Assembly: GCA_022376925.1 (NCBI GenBank)
Contig: JAIOJX010000004.1
Coordinates: forward strand, 176,729,501-176,793,500
Length of the DNA: 64,000 nucleotides
Origin: Tragulus kanchil
Lineage: Eukaryota > Chordata > Mammalia > Artiodactyla > Tragulidae
Direction: 5' to 3'
Below the pieces are notes generated by a model, which saw only the letters and a list, made by a program, of their open reading frames with translations, did not search any database and was not told the origin of the DNA. Below, in pieces: positions 9,705-21,090 of the stretch. Numbering within the stretch: the stretch's first letter is position 1; every line of letters starts with the position of its first letter. The position numbers and the translations under genes were made by a program.

Positions 9705-10845
9705 CTGTGGAGAGGGGGACAGGGCAGGTCAGACAGACACGGGCCAGGAGGGCCCCCTCCGACTGGCCACTGCTGGCGTTAACCACCAGGCTGGCAGGGC
9801 AGGGGCCTCACGTCTGCCTCTCACCAGAGTGTTCTCAGGCGAGGGGTGACACCTTCTGAGCTGGTCCTCGCCTGTCCCAGGGGACGTATTGTACCAAGCC
9901 CTCCACCCACACGCCAGGCACGGGCAGGTCACAGCTCAAAGCCAAAGGCGTCACTCCTGACTGGCCAGTGTCCCCTCCCCTCCCTGTTACAGCCCCAGAG
10001 CCAGCTGGCCCAGCTGGGACCCCACTGCCACTCGTGGACCTTCCGCTGGACGGGAAGCCGGGCCCAAGCTTGGCCACATCCCCACCCTCTCCGGGCTCCC
10101 TCCTCTGCAGAAAGAGGACAACACGGTCACCCACCTCCTTGGACTGTTAAAACGGTGATGTTTCTAGAGCTCAGAGGGGTGCCCGACACACAGGAAGTGC
10201 TGTATGTGTTTGCTGAATGCGTAACATCGAATTTTAAATCCAGGCCAGCAGGAGGTTGGCCTGTGTAGCCCGGGGTTCTCAATCACCGGCCTAAACGCCT
10301 GGCCCGAGTGGACTTGCCTGGCTCGTGTCCAGGTCTGGGCTGTGGCCTGCATTTCCCCACCTGCTTCCAGGCCTTCGAGAGAGCTGCTCCCTCCTCTCCA
10401 TCCACCCGCGCGTCCTGCCCACCTGGCTCTGCGAGGTCAAAGGTGAGCAGGAGGCCAGCGCTGCCTCGGGCGCGGCTCTGTCTGGTTCTGGGTCTCACAG
10501 CCCTCCCTGCGTCTGGCTCCCCAGGCCGCCAAGAGCAGCTCTGGCCCAGATGCCGTGCCCCGGGGCCTTGCTGTCTCCAGGTCCGAGGGAGCGCCCTGTG
10601 GGCACAGCTCATTCAGTTTCCACTCCCAGGCACACGGGGAAGGACAGCCTTGCTAGCACCTCCACACCAGAGAATGTGGGGGGATCCTCGCATGCAGTGT
10701 CTGAGCAGAATCTACAGAAGGGGTCCAGCTGGAACACGCCCCCGTCCTCCTGCCCCACGTGTCCGCAGGCCTCTGCCTGTGATGGGTGGTATGTGGGTGT
10801 GACGGACGTGGGCGTGGGCGTGTGTGGTGGACGTGGGAGGGGTGT

Positions 10846-10879
10846 GAGCGTGTGCACACGCGCACACACACACGCACAT
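10846..10879. repeat. Alternating GT/CA/CG tract
   Basis: gcgtgtgcacacgcgcacac and flanking bases alternate purine and pyrimidine for most of this stretch, a Z-DNA-prone microsatellite. Confidence 0.8.
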
Positions 10880-11510
10880 GGCGCCAGGCTAGCACACCGA
10901 GGCAGGGTCTGACCCGGCCCTCTCCACCACGGAGTCCACTCTGGGCTTCTCACAGACCCCCAGCCCTGTGACCAGGCTGTAGTGGGGGCCCCAGCGAGGA
11001 TGCGGGGATGGGTGACCGGTTGGGCAGGGGCTGGGGTGCCCACAGCCACGCATGGCACCATCTGTGGTCCCCTGGCTGCAGACTCAGTGAACGTCACAGG
11101 TTGTCCCTTGTGGAGCTGGGCGTTCTGCCCATATTTGCTGTGGCCCTTCGGCCATGGTCATCCAGTCATTCGATGAGTATCTTCTGAGCGCCCGCTGTGC
11201 GTGCCCGGGGCCTCTCTGCTTGCTGGGATGAGCAGACACACTCCTGCACTGCCTGAGGGGCCCTGCAGGCAGGCTCTCGATTCCCGCCCTGGACGGGCCT
11301 GTGAGCCCCGGCCCCGCCTCAGGCGCGGCTCATTCCACCCACAACACACCCACCCGGCCTGGTGTCATCTCCATTTTACAGAGGGGCCCTGAGGCCAGGA
11401 CCTGACGTCACCTTCTCTAGGTCACGCCACTCGTGACAGCAGAGGACCCTCCAGCCTCCAGGACAATGAGTAACAAATTTATTTATAAGTCACCCAGTAC
11501 ATGCCCTGTT

Positions 11511-11638
11511 CTTTTTTTTTTTTTTGGCCATACTAAGTGGATCCTAAGTACGATCTTAGTTCCCTAACCAGGCATGAAACCCAGGGCCCCAGCCACGAGA
11601 GGGCTGAGTCCTAGCCACTAGACCACCAGGAAATTCCC
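11511..11638 (-). mobile_element. Short CHR-type SINE
   Basis: T run, ttggccatacta, agaccaccaggaaattccc at the right end; reverse orientation. Confidence 0.75.
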
Positions 11639-12585
11639 GGCATTCTATTACAGGGGCCTAAACAGACTAAGACATTCACTTAATGTTTTGGGTTTTTTTT
11701 AGGACCTGGTATGTGCCAGGCTTTACAATTTTGGTTACAAACCATCCTGAATGCTATACAGGCAGGTTCACATTTACCTCCCTCGCAGCCTGGCAGGCCC
11801 CCAGGGGCAAGGACATGCCCACCTCAGCTCTGGCTGAGTGGCGGCCCAGGGCCAAGAAGCTTTCCTAGGAGTCAGTGGAGTGAAGGAGTTCTCCTTCTCT
11901 GGGGGCAGGGGGACCTGCTGTGTGACACCGGCCAAGTCCCCTTGTCGCTCTTGTGCTCAATCCCCCTTACGTACAGTAAGGAGGTGGGATACCAGCCCCG
12001 TCAGCTCTTACAGCCCGTCTCCTCCACGTCCACCCACGCGATTCCTGTGTGGCGGTGGGGGCTCTGATGTGTGGACCAGGCCTGCCACGCCCCCAGGACA
12101 AGGTCTCGACCGCCTTTCTTCCTCCCTCCTACTCTCACCCTTCCTGCTGCCATTGATTTCTTTCTCAGGGGTTCATGAATGAAGGTATCCCCAAGGGTCC
12201 CCCTGCAGTGACCCAATCCTATCGTAACCCAGACTAACCTGCAGAATTGCAGTCATAGCCCGCCCCCACTCTGCCCCAGGGTCCCAGGAGGCCGCTCTTA
12301 GAAGGCGGAGGTGTTCTGGGTCCCAGGGCTGCCCTCCAGAGCCTGACCCAGGCCCAGGCTGCCAACACCCCTCTTCCTGAGGCAGGGGCCTGGCCTGCAG
12401 CCGTGGGAATGAGGACAGATTGAGCCCAACCCTTTGGTGTGATACCTCTGGCCCCGCGGCTTGGGGTCACTTCCAGAGAACAAAGCCAAAGCTCTCATGA
12501 TGGACGAACTAAGACAGGCGGGTGCTGGGTTGGGGAGACGGTGGTATAGGCAGTGGGGGAGGCGCGGGGTCCTGGCCCATCCTAC

Positions 12586-12642
12586 CTGATCTGCTACACC
12601 AGCTGCAGTGCCGTTACTGAGAAGAGAAAAGGTTTCCAATTC
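12586..12642 (-). CDS. ZC3H7B: ZC3H7B exon 7
   Basis: A 57-nt exon encoding ELETFSLLSNGTAAGVADQ (residues 176-194), phase 0 at both ends, with acceptor ctctggcag and donor GTAGG. It begins the low-complexity linker between the TPR domain and the LD motif. Single-copy. Confidence 0.94.
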
Positions 12643-13727
12643 CTGCCAGAGATTGGAGAGACATGGGAAGAGATGACGATTCTGCAAAGGTGCTCAGGGT
12701 CCCACCAGCTGGGGGTGCAGAGGAGCCCCAACCAGGCAGGCGGGGTGTGCAGTCCCCAAAGCCCCCTGTCCCCAGCCTGCAGGGAGTTGCCTGCCCTGTC
12801 TCTCTGGGTTGCATTCAGGTGTTTTCTTCCTGCAACCACGACCAGGGCAGCGGCCTTCCATGTACACACTTCCCGTGTGCCGGGCACAGCCTCCAACACT
12901 CTCCTCTGATCCTCCCATGAGCCCTCTATTGCTGTTGTTCACTCAGTTGTGTCTGACGTGTTGTGACCCCATGAACTGCAGCACCCCAGGCTTCCCTGTC
13001 CTTCACCATCTCCCATAGTTTGCTCAAACTCATGTCCATTGGGTCACTGATGCCATCCAACCATCTCGTCCTCTGGTGCCCCCTTCTCCTCCTGTCCTCA
13101 ATCTTTCTCAGCATCAGGATCTTTTCCAATGAGTTGGCTCTTCACATCAGGTGGCCAGAGTATTGGACCTTCAGCTTCAGCATCATTGAGCCCTCTGGGA
13201 GGGGCATAATCATCCCCACATCCCAGATAAGAAAAGATGGTGGGGAGAGAGGAGGTATCTTGCTTCAGGACACAGCAGAGACGAGCCGCACCCTCTATTG
13301 CATGCGGTTTCCTGGCCCATGGTAGAAGCCAGATGAATATATGTGGGTCTGAACGAGCCAAACAGATACCGACAGTGGAAATATGCACCTCATGGGGGTC
13401 ATTTGAGAACAGGAGGCTGAAGGACACCAGTGTCAGCCGAGGGCATCTCTGGGTGTTGAGGTCTGCCAGGGCAGGAGACGGAGCGGGCTTTAACAGCTGG
13501 TGTCTAAGGTGAGCGGCAGCTTTGGCTGTTCTCACCTCTTCCGAGAGGCTCTGGAAGTCATTCCAGGGCTTGCAGCCAACAGACAGGGAAGATCACCTGC
13601 CGTCACCCCTCTGTCCCGGCCTGGCCCCAACCCCTCTCACGCATGGTCCCTCAAAGACGCATGGCCCCCTCTTGAGGTCTCCCCACCCCAACCCCCACCC
13701 ACGCCCCAGCACCCAAGGCCCACCTAC
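12643..13727 (-). other. ZC3H7B: ZC3H7B intron 6
   Basis: Holds a BovB 3' end fragment (12930-13185); the rest is unassigned unique sequence. Confidence 0.8.
12930..13185 (-). mobile_element. BovB LINE 3' fragment
   Basis: Minus-strand frame reads [20 protein letters not shown] and [18 protein letters not shown], the C-terminal end of the BovB reverse-transcriptase ORF; broken and 5'-truncated. Confidence 0.85.
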
Positions 13728-13808
13728 CTGGGGCCTCTTATACGCCTTCCGAACTCGCAGCCCAAGCTTCTGAGCCAGCTCCTGACCCAGCTGAGTTACG
13801 CTTTCATC
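13728..13808 (-). CDS. ZC3H7B: ZC3H7B exon 6
   Basis: Encodes 27 residues (149-175), DESVTQLGQELAQKLGLRVR followed by KAYKRPQ. It is phase 0 at both ends, with acceptor gctttctcag and donor GTAGGTGG. It is the capping helix after TPR3 and ends in a basic segment (RVRKAYKRP). Single-copy. Confidence 0.95.
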
Positions 13809-14030
13809 CTGAGAAAGCAAGACACAGGGTACAGCGGGTCAGTCTGTCCTGACGCGGGAAGCTGCGCTCCAAACACTTGTGCAGACCTGCAAGGGCCGGG
13901 GTGGGGTCCCTGTTACCCCAGGTTACAGATAAGGAAGCGAGACCCTGGGGGGGACGCTGGCTGCCCATGTCACACAGCCAGGGCGTCGTGGGGCCAGGAC
14001 CAGGAACCTATGCCCCTGCTGTTTCTTTTT

Positions 14031-14275
14031 TGGGCGGAGGGCAATTGGGGAGGGAGTGGGGCGGGCGGGCCACTTCTATTAGTCTTTCATTTCTCTATTT
14101 TTCATCCATCTTTTTGTTCTTTGGCCCGTGTGGGCCCCCCAGCGCAGTGGCCTGTGTTGTCGCAGGGCACCAGCTCTGGGCGCATGCGCTCCAGAGCTCC
14201 AGCTTGGTAACTGGACACATCAGTCTAGCCGCTCCGTGGCACGTGGGATCTTCCCAGCCCAGGGATCGAACCGAC
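14031..14275 (-). mobile_element. CHR-type SINE, truncated at its tRNA-derived head
   Basis: Shares the 103-407 consensus but ends at gggatcgaaccgac, lacking the final ccaccagggaagccc. Carries an intact gcgcatgcgc palindrome (14180-14189). Confidence 0.8.
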
Positions 14276-15299
14276 CCTGCTGTTCCTTTTATTGTGGGGA
14301 ACAGAAAGGAATACGTTTTGGGTTTTATTTCAATATTTTCTTTTTGTTTCCACAATTCACCAAGGAAGTGTCCCTGTGGAAGGGAGACAGGTCAGAGAGT
14401 GAGCGAGCACTCCCTCGGAGCCTCACCCTAGACGTGCCCGCACCCCCACACCCCCCAGAGGGGGCCCAGCTGACCAGGCTGCTGTGTCTCCCTACAGATC
14501 TCACCCAGGGATGCCCACACACGCACAGGATGACACAGGGTGCTCACTTCTGCTTTGTGAGGATTTTCCCTGTCTTTTCGTATATAAGTGAGATCATAGT
14601 ATACCTATTGCTTGTTCTACAACTTGCTTCTTTTGCCAAACAATGTCTTGGAACTCTCTGCACGTGCGGACAAACAGACGGAGCCCAGGCCCCAAGGACT
14701 GAAGCCGGTGGAGTCCAGGAGGCACCTGGTTGTGGTCGTGCTCAGGAACGGCACCCAGTGCTCCCTGCTCCCTCCAAGTCTGTACTGTCTGTAGGCGGGG
14801 TACCAGCTAGAGGCCGAGGACACCAGTCACAGGGCAGGTGGGCCCAGACCTCACAGAGGCTTTCATCCAGTGGGGAGGCCCGTCAGGAAACCGAAATGGT
14901 AACGGCACTCCAGGCTTCAGAGGGGCAGAGGGGATGCCGAGCGTTCACCCACCTCCCCACCTCACACCCAGAGTCTGGGTCACCTCTGGTCCTGACACCC
15001 AGCCCAGAGCAGGGCCCAGTTCGTGCTTGCCCGGGAAGATGGGGGGAGTTCTCTGACTCAAAGTCAGAAGTCCTTGTGTGGGTACTTTCCTCTGGGGAGT
15101 TACCAGCCCTCGCGGGCCTGGCTCTCTGATCTGCACAGAGGAGTGGGTGGGTCTGGGACCCAGATGGGGTCCGTAACTTGAGTAGCCTCCATTTGGTGCA
15201 ATGAGCGAAACCCCACTCAGCAATGAAGACACAGCGCAGTCAAAAATATATAAATAAATTAAATAATATATTTTTTAAAAAGGAGTAAGATGACTGTGT

Positions 15300-15430
15300 T
15301 CAAGTCTGGACTCTGCTACCCCCGAGGTAGGATTTTCACTAAGTTCCTTTCTCTCTGGGCCTCTGTCTTCTCATCTTTAAAATGGGGACAATAATAGAGT
15401 CTGAGTCAATATTTTTAGCAATGCCTGGTG
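15300..15430 (+). mobile_element. MIR-like fragment
   Basis: tcttctcatctttaaaatgg followed by ggacaataatagag resembles the MIR 3' half. Confidence 0.5.
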
Positions 15431-15523
15431 TTCATATCAGCATCTGAGAGAGAGGCTCAGCGGGCCATGGGGCTTGGCCCCAGCAGGGACGGAGAGCCTG
15501 GGCCCTGCGGGGGCCGCACTCAC

Positions 15524-15682
15524 GTGGGGCAGAGCCAGGGAGCACCGGCTGCTGCACGCGTAGGCCTCCTTGTGGCGCCCCAGCTCGGTCAGGGCCCGCG
15601 CCTTGCGGAACAGCGCCCGGATGTTCTCGCTGTCCAGGCCCAGGGCCTTCTCGCTGTCCTCCAGCGCCTTCTCGTACAGGCC
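15524..15682 (-). CDS. ZC3H7B: ZC3H7B exon 5 (rest of TPR2, TPR3)
   Basis: Encodes 53 residues (96-148), starting GLYEKALEDSEKALGLDSEN and ending SLALPH, phase 0 at both ends, with acceptor ctctggcag and donor GTGAGTG. GLYEKALEDSEKAL is the second helix of TPR2; TPR3 runs from about residue 116 (IRALFRKARAL) to 149. The sequence reads RALTELGRHKEAYACSS, whereas I recall Asn and Glu in place of Thr127 and Ala137 in human; that comparison is from memory. The exon is single-copy and very GC-rich. Confidence 0.95.
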
Positions 15683-16520
15683 CTGCCAGAGAGGAGCCGG
15701 CGGCTGCCATCAGCCTGCTACCCTCCCTCCCCGCAGCCTCCTGTCTTCACCTGGACAGAGGACCAGCTCTCTTCCTGTGGACAGGGGTGAAGGGGGACAG
15801 GGGAGGTGAGAGTTCCAGGAAACAGCTCTGCTGTCCAGACTCCGACAAGAGCATCTGTGTGTCCAGCCAATGAGCATGGGAGGGGACGGTCCTTCAGATT
15901 CTAGGGATGAGCCTGGTCGCTCAGGAGATCAAGGACTCGAGTTACAAAGGCACCTCTAGAGGCAGAAATCAGGAAGGCCACTCAGAACACAGAGCACATT
16001 GAGAACGGGCATCTGGTAGATGCATGTATCCAGACCAGACCCGTCTGGATCCTCGACAGAGCCCACGGCAGAGCCCCCACAGGATCTGGGGAATGACAGT
16101 CCCTGAGCGAGGACAGGGAAGAGGAGGAGGCTAGAGCTTGAAGGATGAGGGACGAGGGGAGGCTGGAAGTCTGGAGAAAAGAGGAAGGCGGTGGAGGATG
16201 TGGAGGAGGGAGGAGCCCAAGGAGGAGGAGCAGGAGCGCTCAGGGGTTTGCAGAGAGAGACAGTCATGAGGGCGGCGGTCCTCGGCCCTGAGGGCCCACA
16301 GACTCGTGCCAGGGCCCCGGCCACCCTGAGAATCTAACTTAAATCATCTCAGATAGGGCTTGGGCTCCAGTATCATTAAACCTTTTTTTTTTAATTATGT
16401 ATTAGTCCTTGAAAAGCTCCCCAGGTGAGTCTGTTGTGTGCTGGGGATGAGAGCTCTGCGAGTGGACAGTGCGGGCAGAGGGACGTGTGGGGACATGCGG
16501 GCAGGGTGGGCGGAGCTCAC
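15683..16520 (-). other. ZC3H7B: ZC3H7B intron 4
   Basis: Unique sequence with a purine-rich GGA/GAA tract at 16115-16245. No interspersed repeat recognised. Confidence 0.8.
16115..16245. repeat. Purine-rich GGA/GAA low-complexity tract
   Basis: Strong G/A bias on the plus strand (gaggaggct, gagggacgaggggagg, ggaggagggaggagcc), with few pyrimidine interruptions. Confidence 0.7.
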
Positions 16521-16718
16521 CATGGTGAAGTAGCAGGCGGCCCGGTTGACGTGCAGCTTGCACAGCAGCTCCCGTGGCAGGGCCACCTGGTCAGAGGCGG
16601 CGTAGTCGGCCACGTTCAGCCCCTCCATGTACTGCACCAGCGCCTGCTTGTAGTCCTTCTCCCGGAACAGGTCATTGCCCTCAGCGAACAGGTTCTGCAC
16701 CAGCTTGAGCAGAAAGGC
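16521..16718 (-). CDS. ZC3H7B: ZC3H7B exon 4 (TPR1 and first helix of TPR2)
   Basis: Encodes 66 residues (30-95), from AFLLKLVQNLFAEGND to HVNRAACYFTM, flanked by acceptor cccgcag and donor GTGAGC, phase 0 at both ends. TPR1 spans about residues 36-69, with the typical small/large helix pattern (FAEGNDLFREKDYKQALVQY). The first helix of TPR2 begins near residue 80 (LLCKLHVNRAACY). TPRs form helical scaffolds for protein partners. The exon is single-copy here. Confidence 0.96.
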
Positions 16719-16841
16719 CTGCGGGCAGGGCACGGGGAGCTCGGGGGCCGTCTCCCCCAGCTGCGGCCTGCCTCCCGGGCCCTGAGCCGCCCCAGGCACA
16801 CCCTGCCCTCCACCTTCCCCGGCCCAGCCTCTGAAGCTCAC

Positions 16842-16875
16842 CTCATATTCTTCTTGCTTTAGGGGTAGGGTTGAC
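16842..16875 (-). CDS. ZC3H7B: ZC3H7B exon 3
   Basis: A 34-nt micro-exon. Its first base completes the Gln codon left open by exon 2, followed by STLPLKQEEYE (residues 19-29), then donor GTGAGC. The acceptor is ttccctgtag. It forms the hinge between the N-terminal helix and TPR1. No duplicate copy of it exists in the window. Confidence 0.95.
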
Positions 16876-17137
16876 CTACAGGGAAAGAAGGAAGACACAA
16901 AGTCAGGGTGAGCCCAGGCTCTCAGCCCCCTGGAGGCCCAGGAGCCAGAGCTGTAGGTTAGAGACCATGGGAGGAGCCGGGTCTCCCAGCTCAGACCTCA
17001 GACATCACCTTGTGGATTGGGACGAGGGGACAGCAGTATCTTTTCTCCCTAAACCCACACCACGTTGGCTTTCTCTTTCCTACAGAAGGATGGCGGAAGG
17101 GCCTGTGTTTGCCCCAGCCTTTCCCAGGTGCTGCTGC

Positions 17138-17593
17138 CACTCAGTTTCTAAGTCAGGTCTGACTCCTTGCGACCCCGTGGACTGCAGCACGCCAGGGTTC
17201 CCTGTCCTTCACTATCTTCTGGAGTTTGCTCAAACTCGTGTCCACTGAGTTGGTGATGCCATCCAACCATCTCATCCTCTGCCACCTCCTTCTTCTTTTG
17301 CTGTCAGTCTTTCCCAGCATCAGGGTCTTTTCCAATGAGTCCGCTCTTCACAACAGGTGCCCAAAGCACTGGAGCTTCAGTTTCAGCAACAGTCTTTTCA
17401 ATGAATATTCAGGGTTGATTGCCTGTGGCAATGACTGGTTTGATCCCCTTGCCGTCCAAGGGACTCTCAAGAGCCTTCTCCAGCACCACAGTTTGAAAGC
17501 ATCAGTTCTTTGATTCTCTGCCTTCTTTATGGTCCAACTCTCACATCCAGACATGACTACTGGAGAAGTCATAGCTTTGACTGTAGGGACCTT
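17138..17593 (-). mobile_element. BovB LINE 3' fragment
   Basis: Minus-strand remnants [20 protein letters not shown] and [15 protein letters not shown] match the C-terminus of BovB ORF2; frame broken, 5' truncated. Confidence 0.88.
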
Positions 17594-18169
17594 TCCCAAG
17601 TGCAGATGCAGAGAAGGAACCCCAGCCGGCTGTTCTTTGCCTAAGAAAGCCGTCCCTGAGAACGGCCATGCTCCCCCTAAGGCAAACCTGCAACTATAGA
17701 CTTTGCAGGCAGCCAAAGTTCACCTCGGGGGTCGTTCGAGTCGCTGCACTTCTCCTGTCCCTGCCCCGAGACACAACCCCTCCACCTGCCTATGCCCGGC
17801 ACGCAGAACCTAACCCCTCCTGCCAGGCTCAGGAAAGCAGATGGGGTCTTAGACAGCCTCTCCTGCCCGTGAGCTGCTGAACCAGTGACAGCTCAGAGCA
17901 AAAGAAAGCGTCAGTTCAGAGCAGAAGAAAGCATCAGCCCAGGAGTCCCGAGGCACACCTGTGAGGCTAAACGGTGGCACCGGAAGGGACGCTGGGGTCT
18001 GTCTCCTGGTCTCTCAGGTCACACACGGGAAAATAGACATGCAGAGAGAGACAGTGACAGCCTGAAGGCCACACAGCAGGTCCGAGCCAGGGCCAGAGTG
18101 CAGGGCTGGGGTGCCTTCTAGTGCCTGGAGCCACCACGAATACCTGGGCAAAAAAGAGCAGCCCAGGGT

Positions 18170-18290
18170 CTTCCCTGGTGGCCCAGTGGTTAAGACTCCA
18201 TCCTTCTAACGGAGGAGGCACTGGTTTGATCCCTTGTTGGGCAATTAAGATCGCACATGTTGTGGAACAGCCAAGAAAAAAAAAAGAAAA
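18170..18290 (+). mobile_element. CHR-type SINE, short form
   Basis: Starts cttccctggtggcccagtgg, has a B-box-like gtttgatccc, ends in an A run. Confidence 0.8.
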
Positions 18291-19307
18291 CATCTTAAGC
18301 TAGTGAGTGACGTGTCACCCTGTAGGTCCCCAGGGTGGGGGAGGTATCCCTGACTATTACAGTGGGGCGGGCCACCACCCTCTCACGTGCCTCCCTCCAC
18401 CAGAAGCCCGGCCCTGTCCCCCTGCCCCAGCCCCCCGCTCTCCTCCTAACCGATCTTCCACCCCCAGCCTCTCTTCTTCCAGCATCAGCTTCATCTTCAG
18501 TAGGTCACATCCTGTCCTCAAGGTCACCTTGAGGTGTTTAAGGTTATCCTGGTGTTTAAGGCTCTACACAAGCCAGTTACCCACCTGTCCTGATCCCTTC
18601 ATGGCTCCTACGGTGCTCTGTGCCCAGCAAAACACACGACATCAGTATGTGAGGCAACAGACATTTCTAAAGGAGCAGGTCTGACTGTGTATCCAGCAGT
18701 CCCTCAGGAGACCAACATGGGGGCTGCCAGGAGGCTGTCCTGCTGCTAAACCTTCTCAGAACTCCCCTCTGGGAAGGGAAGGAGGGCCCAGAGCTAACAC
18801 TCACCCCAAGCGCAACGACCCTGGAGGGTCTCTGCTTTGCAGGCACTGAGTCCATAGGACGCGGGGCACTGGGATGTGGGTTGAGGTCTGGGGTTACGAG
18901 GACCAGCTCCACAGAAATCAGTGCCTTGAGGACAGAATTCTTACAACAGACAGATTCCCAAAGTTTGCCTTGTTCTCCAGACTGGCCTCTGAGCAAGACT
19001 TGGGCACTCTCCAAAGATCAATGCTCTTCTCCAAAGGAAAGACAAGCCCCTGTGAAGGGCAGGCCACAGCTCTGAGCTGGCTGCAGGCAGCAAAGCGGCC
19101 ATGTTTGGGTGAAGGAAGGAGAGTGTGTTGTGAGAATATAAACCAAAGCAGGAGAAACCCCAAAAACAAAGCAGATTATGTGTGTACGTGAGAGAGAGAG
19201 ACAGAGACAGAGAGGGAGAAAGGACCCAGCTTGTGCTGAAAAGGCAGGTCACATTTTGCAGGGCTGTGGGAGAGAACAAAACTGGGGAGTCTATGAGGGT
19301 TTGTGGG

Positions 19308-19496
19308 TGCAGCCCCAGTGGTGCAGTGGTGAAGAATCCACCTGCAGTACAGGACACACAGGCTTGGAAAGACCCCCTGGAGCAGGAAATGGCAGCCCAC
19401 CCCAGCACTCTTGCCTGGACAGGAGTCTGGCAGGCTATGCTCTGTGGGGTCGCAAGAATCGGACACAACTGAGCTATTAAACAACAACAACAATAA
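19308..19496 (+). mobile_element. Bov-tA SINE
   Basis: tRNA-like head (agtggtgaagaatccacctg) followed by the Bov-A body (caggaaatggcagcccacc, gtcgcaagaatcggacac) and a caa-rich tail. Confidence 0.85.
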
Positions 19497-20402
19497 TGAG
19501 GGTTTGCTGATGCAAGCTGCAGTTCTGTAGGGACTCCTAATTAAGAGAAAGAACACAAAATGAGAAACAAATAGGGCTGCACCCCGACAACCCCCAGTTA
19601 CCGTCACCCTGTCCTCAAGGTCACCTGGTTTAAGGTTATCCTGGTGTTTAAGGCTCTACACAAGCCAGTTACCCACCTGTCCTGATCCCTTCATGGCTCC
19701 TACGGTGCTCTGTGCCCAGCAAAACACACGACATCAGTATGTGAGGCAACAGACATTTCTAAAGGAGCAGGTCTGACTGTGTATCCAGCAGTCCCTCAGG
19801 AGACCAACATGGGGGCTGCCAGGAGGCTGTCCTGCTGCTAAACCTTCTCAGAACTCCCCTCTGGGAAGGGAAGGAGGGCCCAGAGCTAACACTCACCCCA
19901 AGCGCAACGACCCTGGAGGGTCTCTGCTTTGCAGGCACTGAGTCCATAGGACGCGGGGCACTGGGATGTGGGTTGAGGTCTGGGGTTACGAGGACCAGCT
20001 CCACAGAAATCAGTGCCTTGAGGACAGAATTCTTACAACAGACAGATTCCCAAAGTTTGCCTTGTTCTCCAGACTGGCCTCTGAGCAAGACTTGGGCACT
20101 CTCCAAAGATCAATGCTCTTCTCCAAAGGAAAGACAAGCCCCTGTGAAGGGCAGGCCACAGCTCTGAGCTGGCTGCAGGCAGCAAAGCGGCCATGTTTGG
20201 GTGAAGGAAGGAGAGTGTGTTGTGAGAATATAAACCAAAGCAGGAAAAAAACCCCAAAAAACAAAGCAGATTATGTGTGTACGTGAGAGACAGAGACAGA
20301 GACAGAGAGGGAGAAAGGACCCAGCTTGTGCTGAAAAGGCAGGTCACATTTTGCAGGGCTGTGGGAGAGAACAAAACTGGGGAGTCTATGAGGGTTTGTG
20401 GG

Positions 20403-20594
20403 TGCAGCCCCAGTGGTACAGTGGTGAAGAATCCACCTGCAGTACAGGACACACAGGCTTGGGAAGACCCCCTGGAGCAGGAAATGGCAGCCCACCCCAG
20501 CACTCTTGCCTGGACAGGAGTCTGGCAGGCTATGCTCTGTGGGGTCGCAAGAATCGGACACAACTGAGCTATTAAACAACAACAACAATAATGA
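20403..20594 (+). mobile_element. Bov-tA SINE (duplicate of 19308-19496)
   Basis: Same element in the second unit of duplication 5. Confidence 0.85.
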
Positions 20595-20884
20595 GGGTTT
20601 GCTGATGCAAGCTGCAGTTCTGTAGGGACTCCTAATTAAGAGAAAAAACACAAAATGAGAAACAAAAATTTTCTAGGCAGTCTTTCAGGGCTGCGGAAAG
20701 AACCCCTCCAAGTAAGGGGTCAGGAGCTTACGCTTCATTAGAAACCTGATAATCATGCCTCTGAGGGTCCATTTCAGAGAAAGAAAAGAGTTAATAAAAA
20801 GATCTTGTGTGTCAAAAAAATTTTTGTATGTAAAGAAAAAGATGAAAAAACAAACACAGTAGGTTGGGTAGAGGAGGCAGATAA

Positions 20885-21090
20885 TGGGAAGGTATCTGGG
20901 TTTTGCAGTCAGCGAGACCCAGGTTAGAATTCCATCCCTTAATAGCTGCGTGACTGGAAACCAGTTTCTTAACCTCTCTGAGCCTTAGCTTTCTCATCTG
21001 CAAAATGGGAGAAAAAAACCACCTGCTTGACTGAGCTGTGGTGAAGATTAGAGAGATGACGGATGTGAAAGGCCCAGCACAGAATGGAAA
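20885..21090 (+). mobile_element. MIR SINE, old
   Basis: gacccaggttagaattccat, aacctctctgagccttagct and tttctcatctgcaaaatggg match the MIR core in order. Its 3' part is repeated after the 22109 seam. Confidence 0.7.

Larger units (their letters stand above)
8011..10220. repeat. Tandem duplication 4 (period ~1101 bp), seam ~9114
   Basis: 8011-9112 recurs as 9116-10220 and contains exon 8. The interior is nearly identical, but the first ~90 and last ~50 bases before and after the seam carry many indels (for example ccaggggcctgccc against ccagggcctgccc), typical of poor-quality read ends. Confidence 0.95.
9705..12585 (-). other. ZC3H7B: ZC3H7B intron 7
   Basis: GC-rich unique DNA with a Z-DNA-prone GT/CA tract (10846-10879) and one short SINE (11511-11638). 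Open frames here are GC-driven and have no family resemblance that I recognise. Confidence 0.8.
13809..15523 (-). other. ZC3H7B: ZC3H7B intron 5
   Basis: Contains a truncated CHR SINE (14031-14275), an AT-rich stretch (15241-15285) and a MIR-like segment (15300-15430). The remainder is unassigned. Confidence 0.8.
18510..20670. repeat. Tandem duplication 5 (period ~1092-1095 bp), seam ~19604
   Basis: 18510-19575 recurs as 19610-20670. About 35 bases at the seam (19576-19610) match neither copy cleanly. It lies in intron 2 and carries a Bov-tA SINE in each unit. Confidence 0.95.

Noticed and set aside
14128..15129. 333-codon open frame on the plus strand
   Set aside because: Starts inside a SINE and crosses intron 5 of ZC3H7B; composition and content are non-coding.
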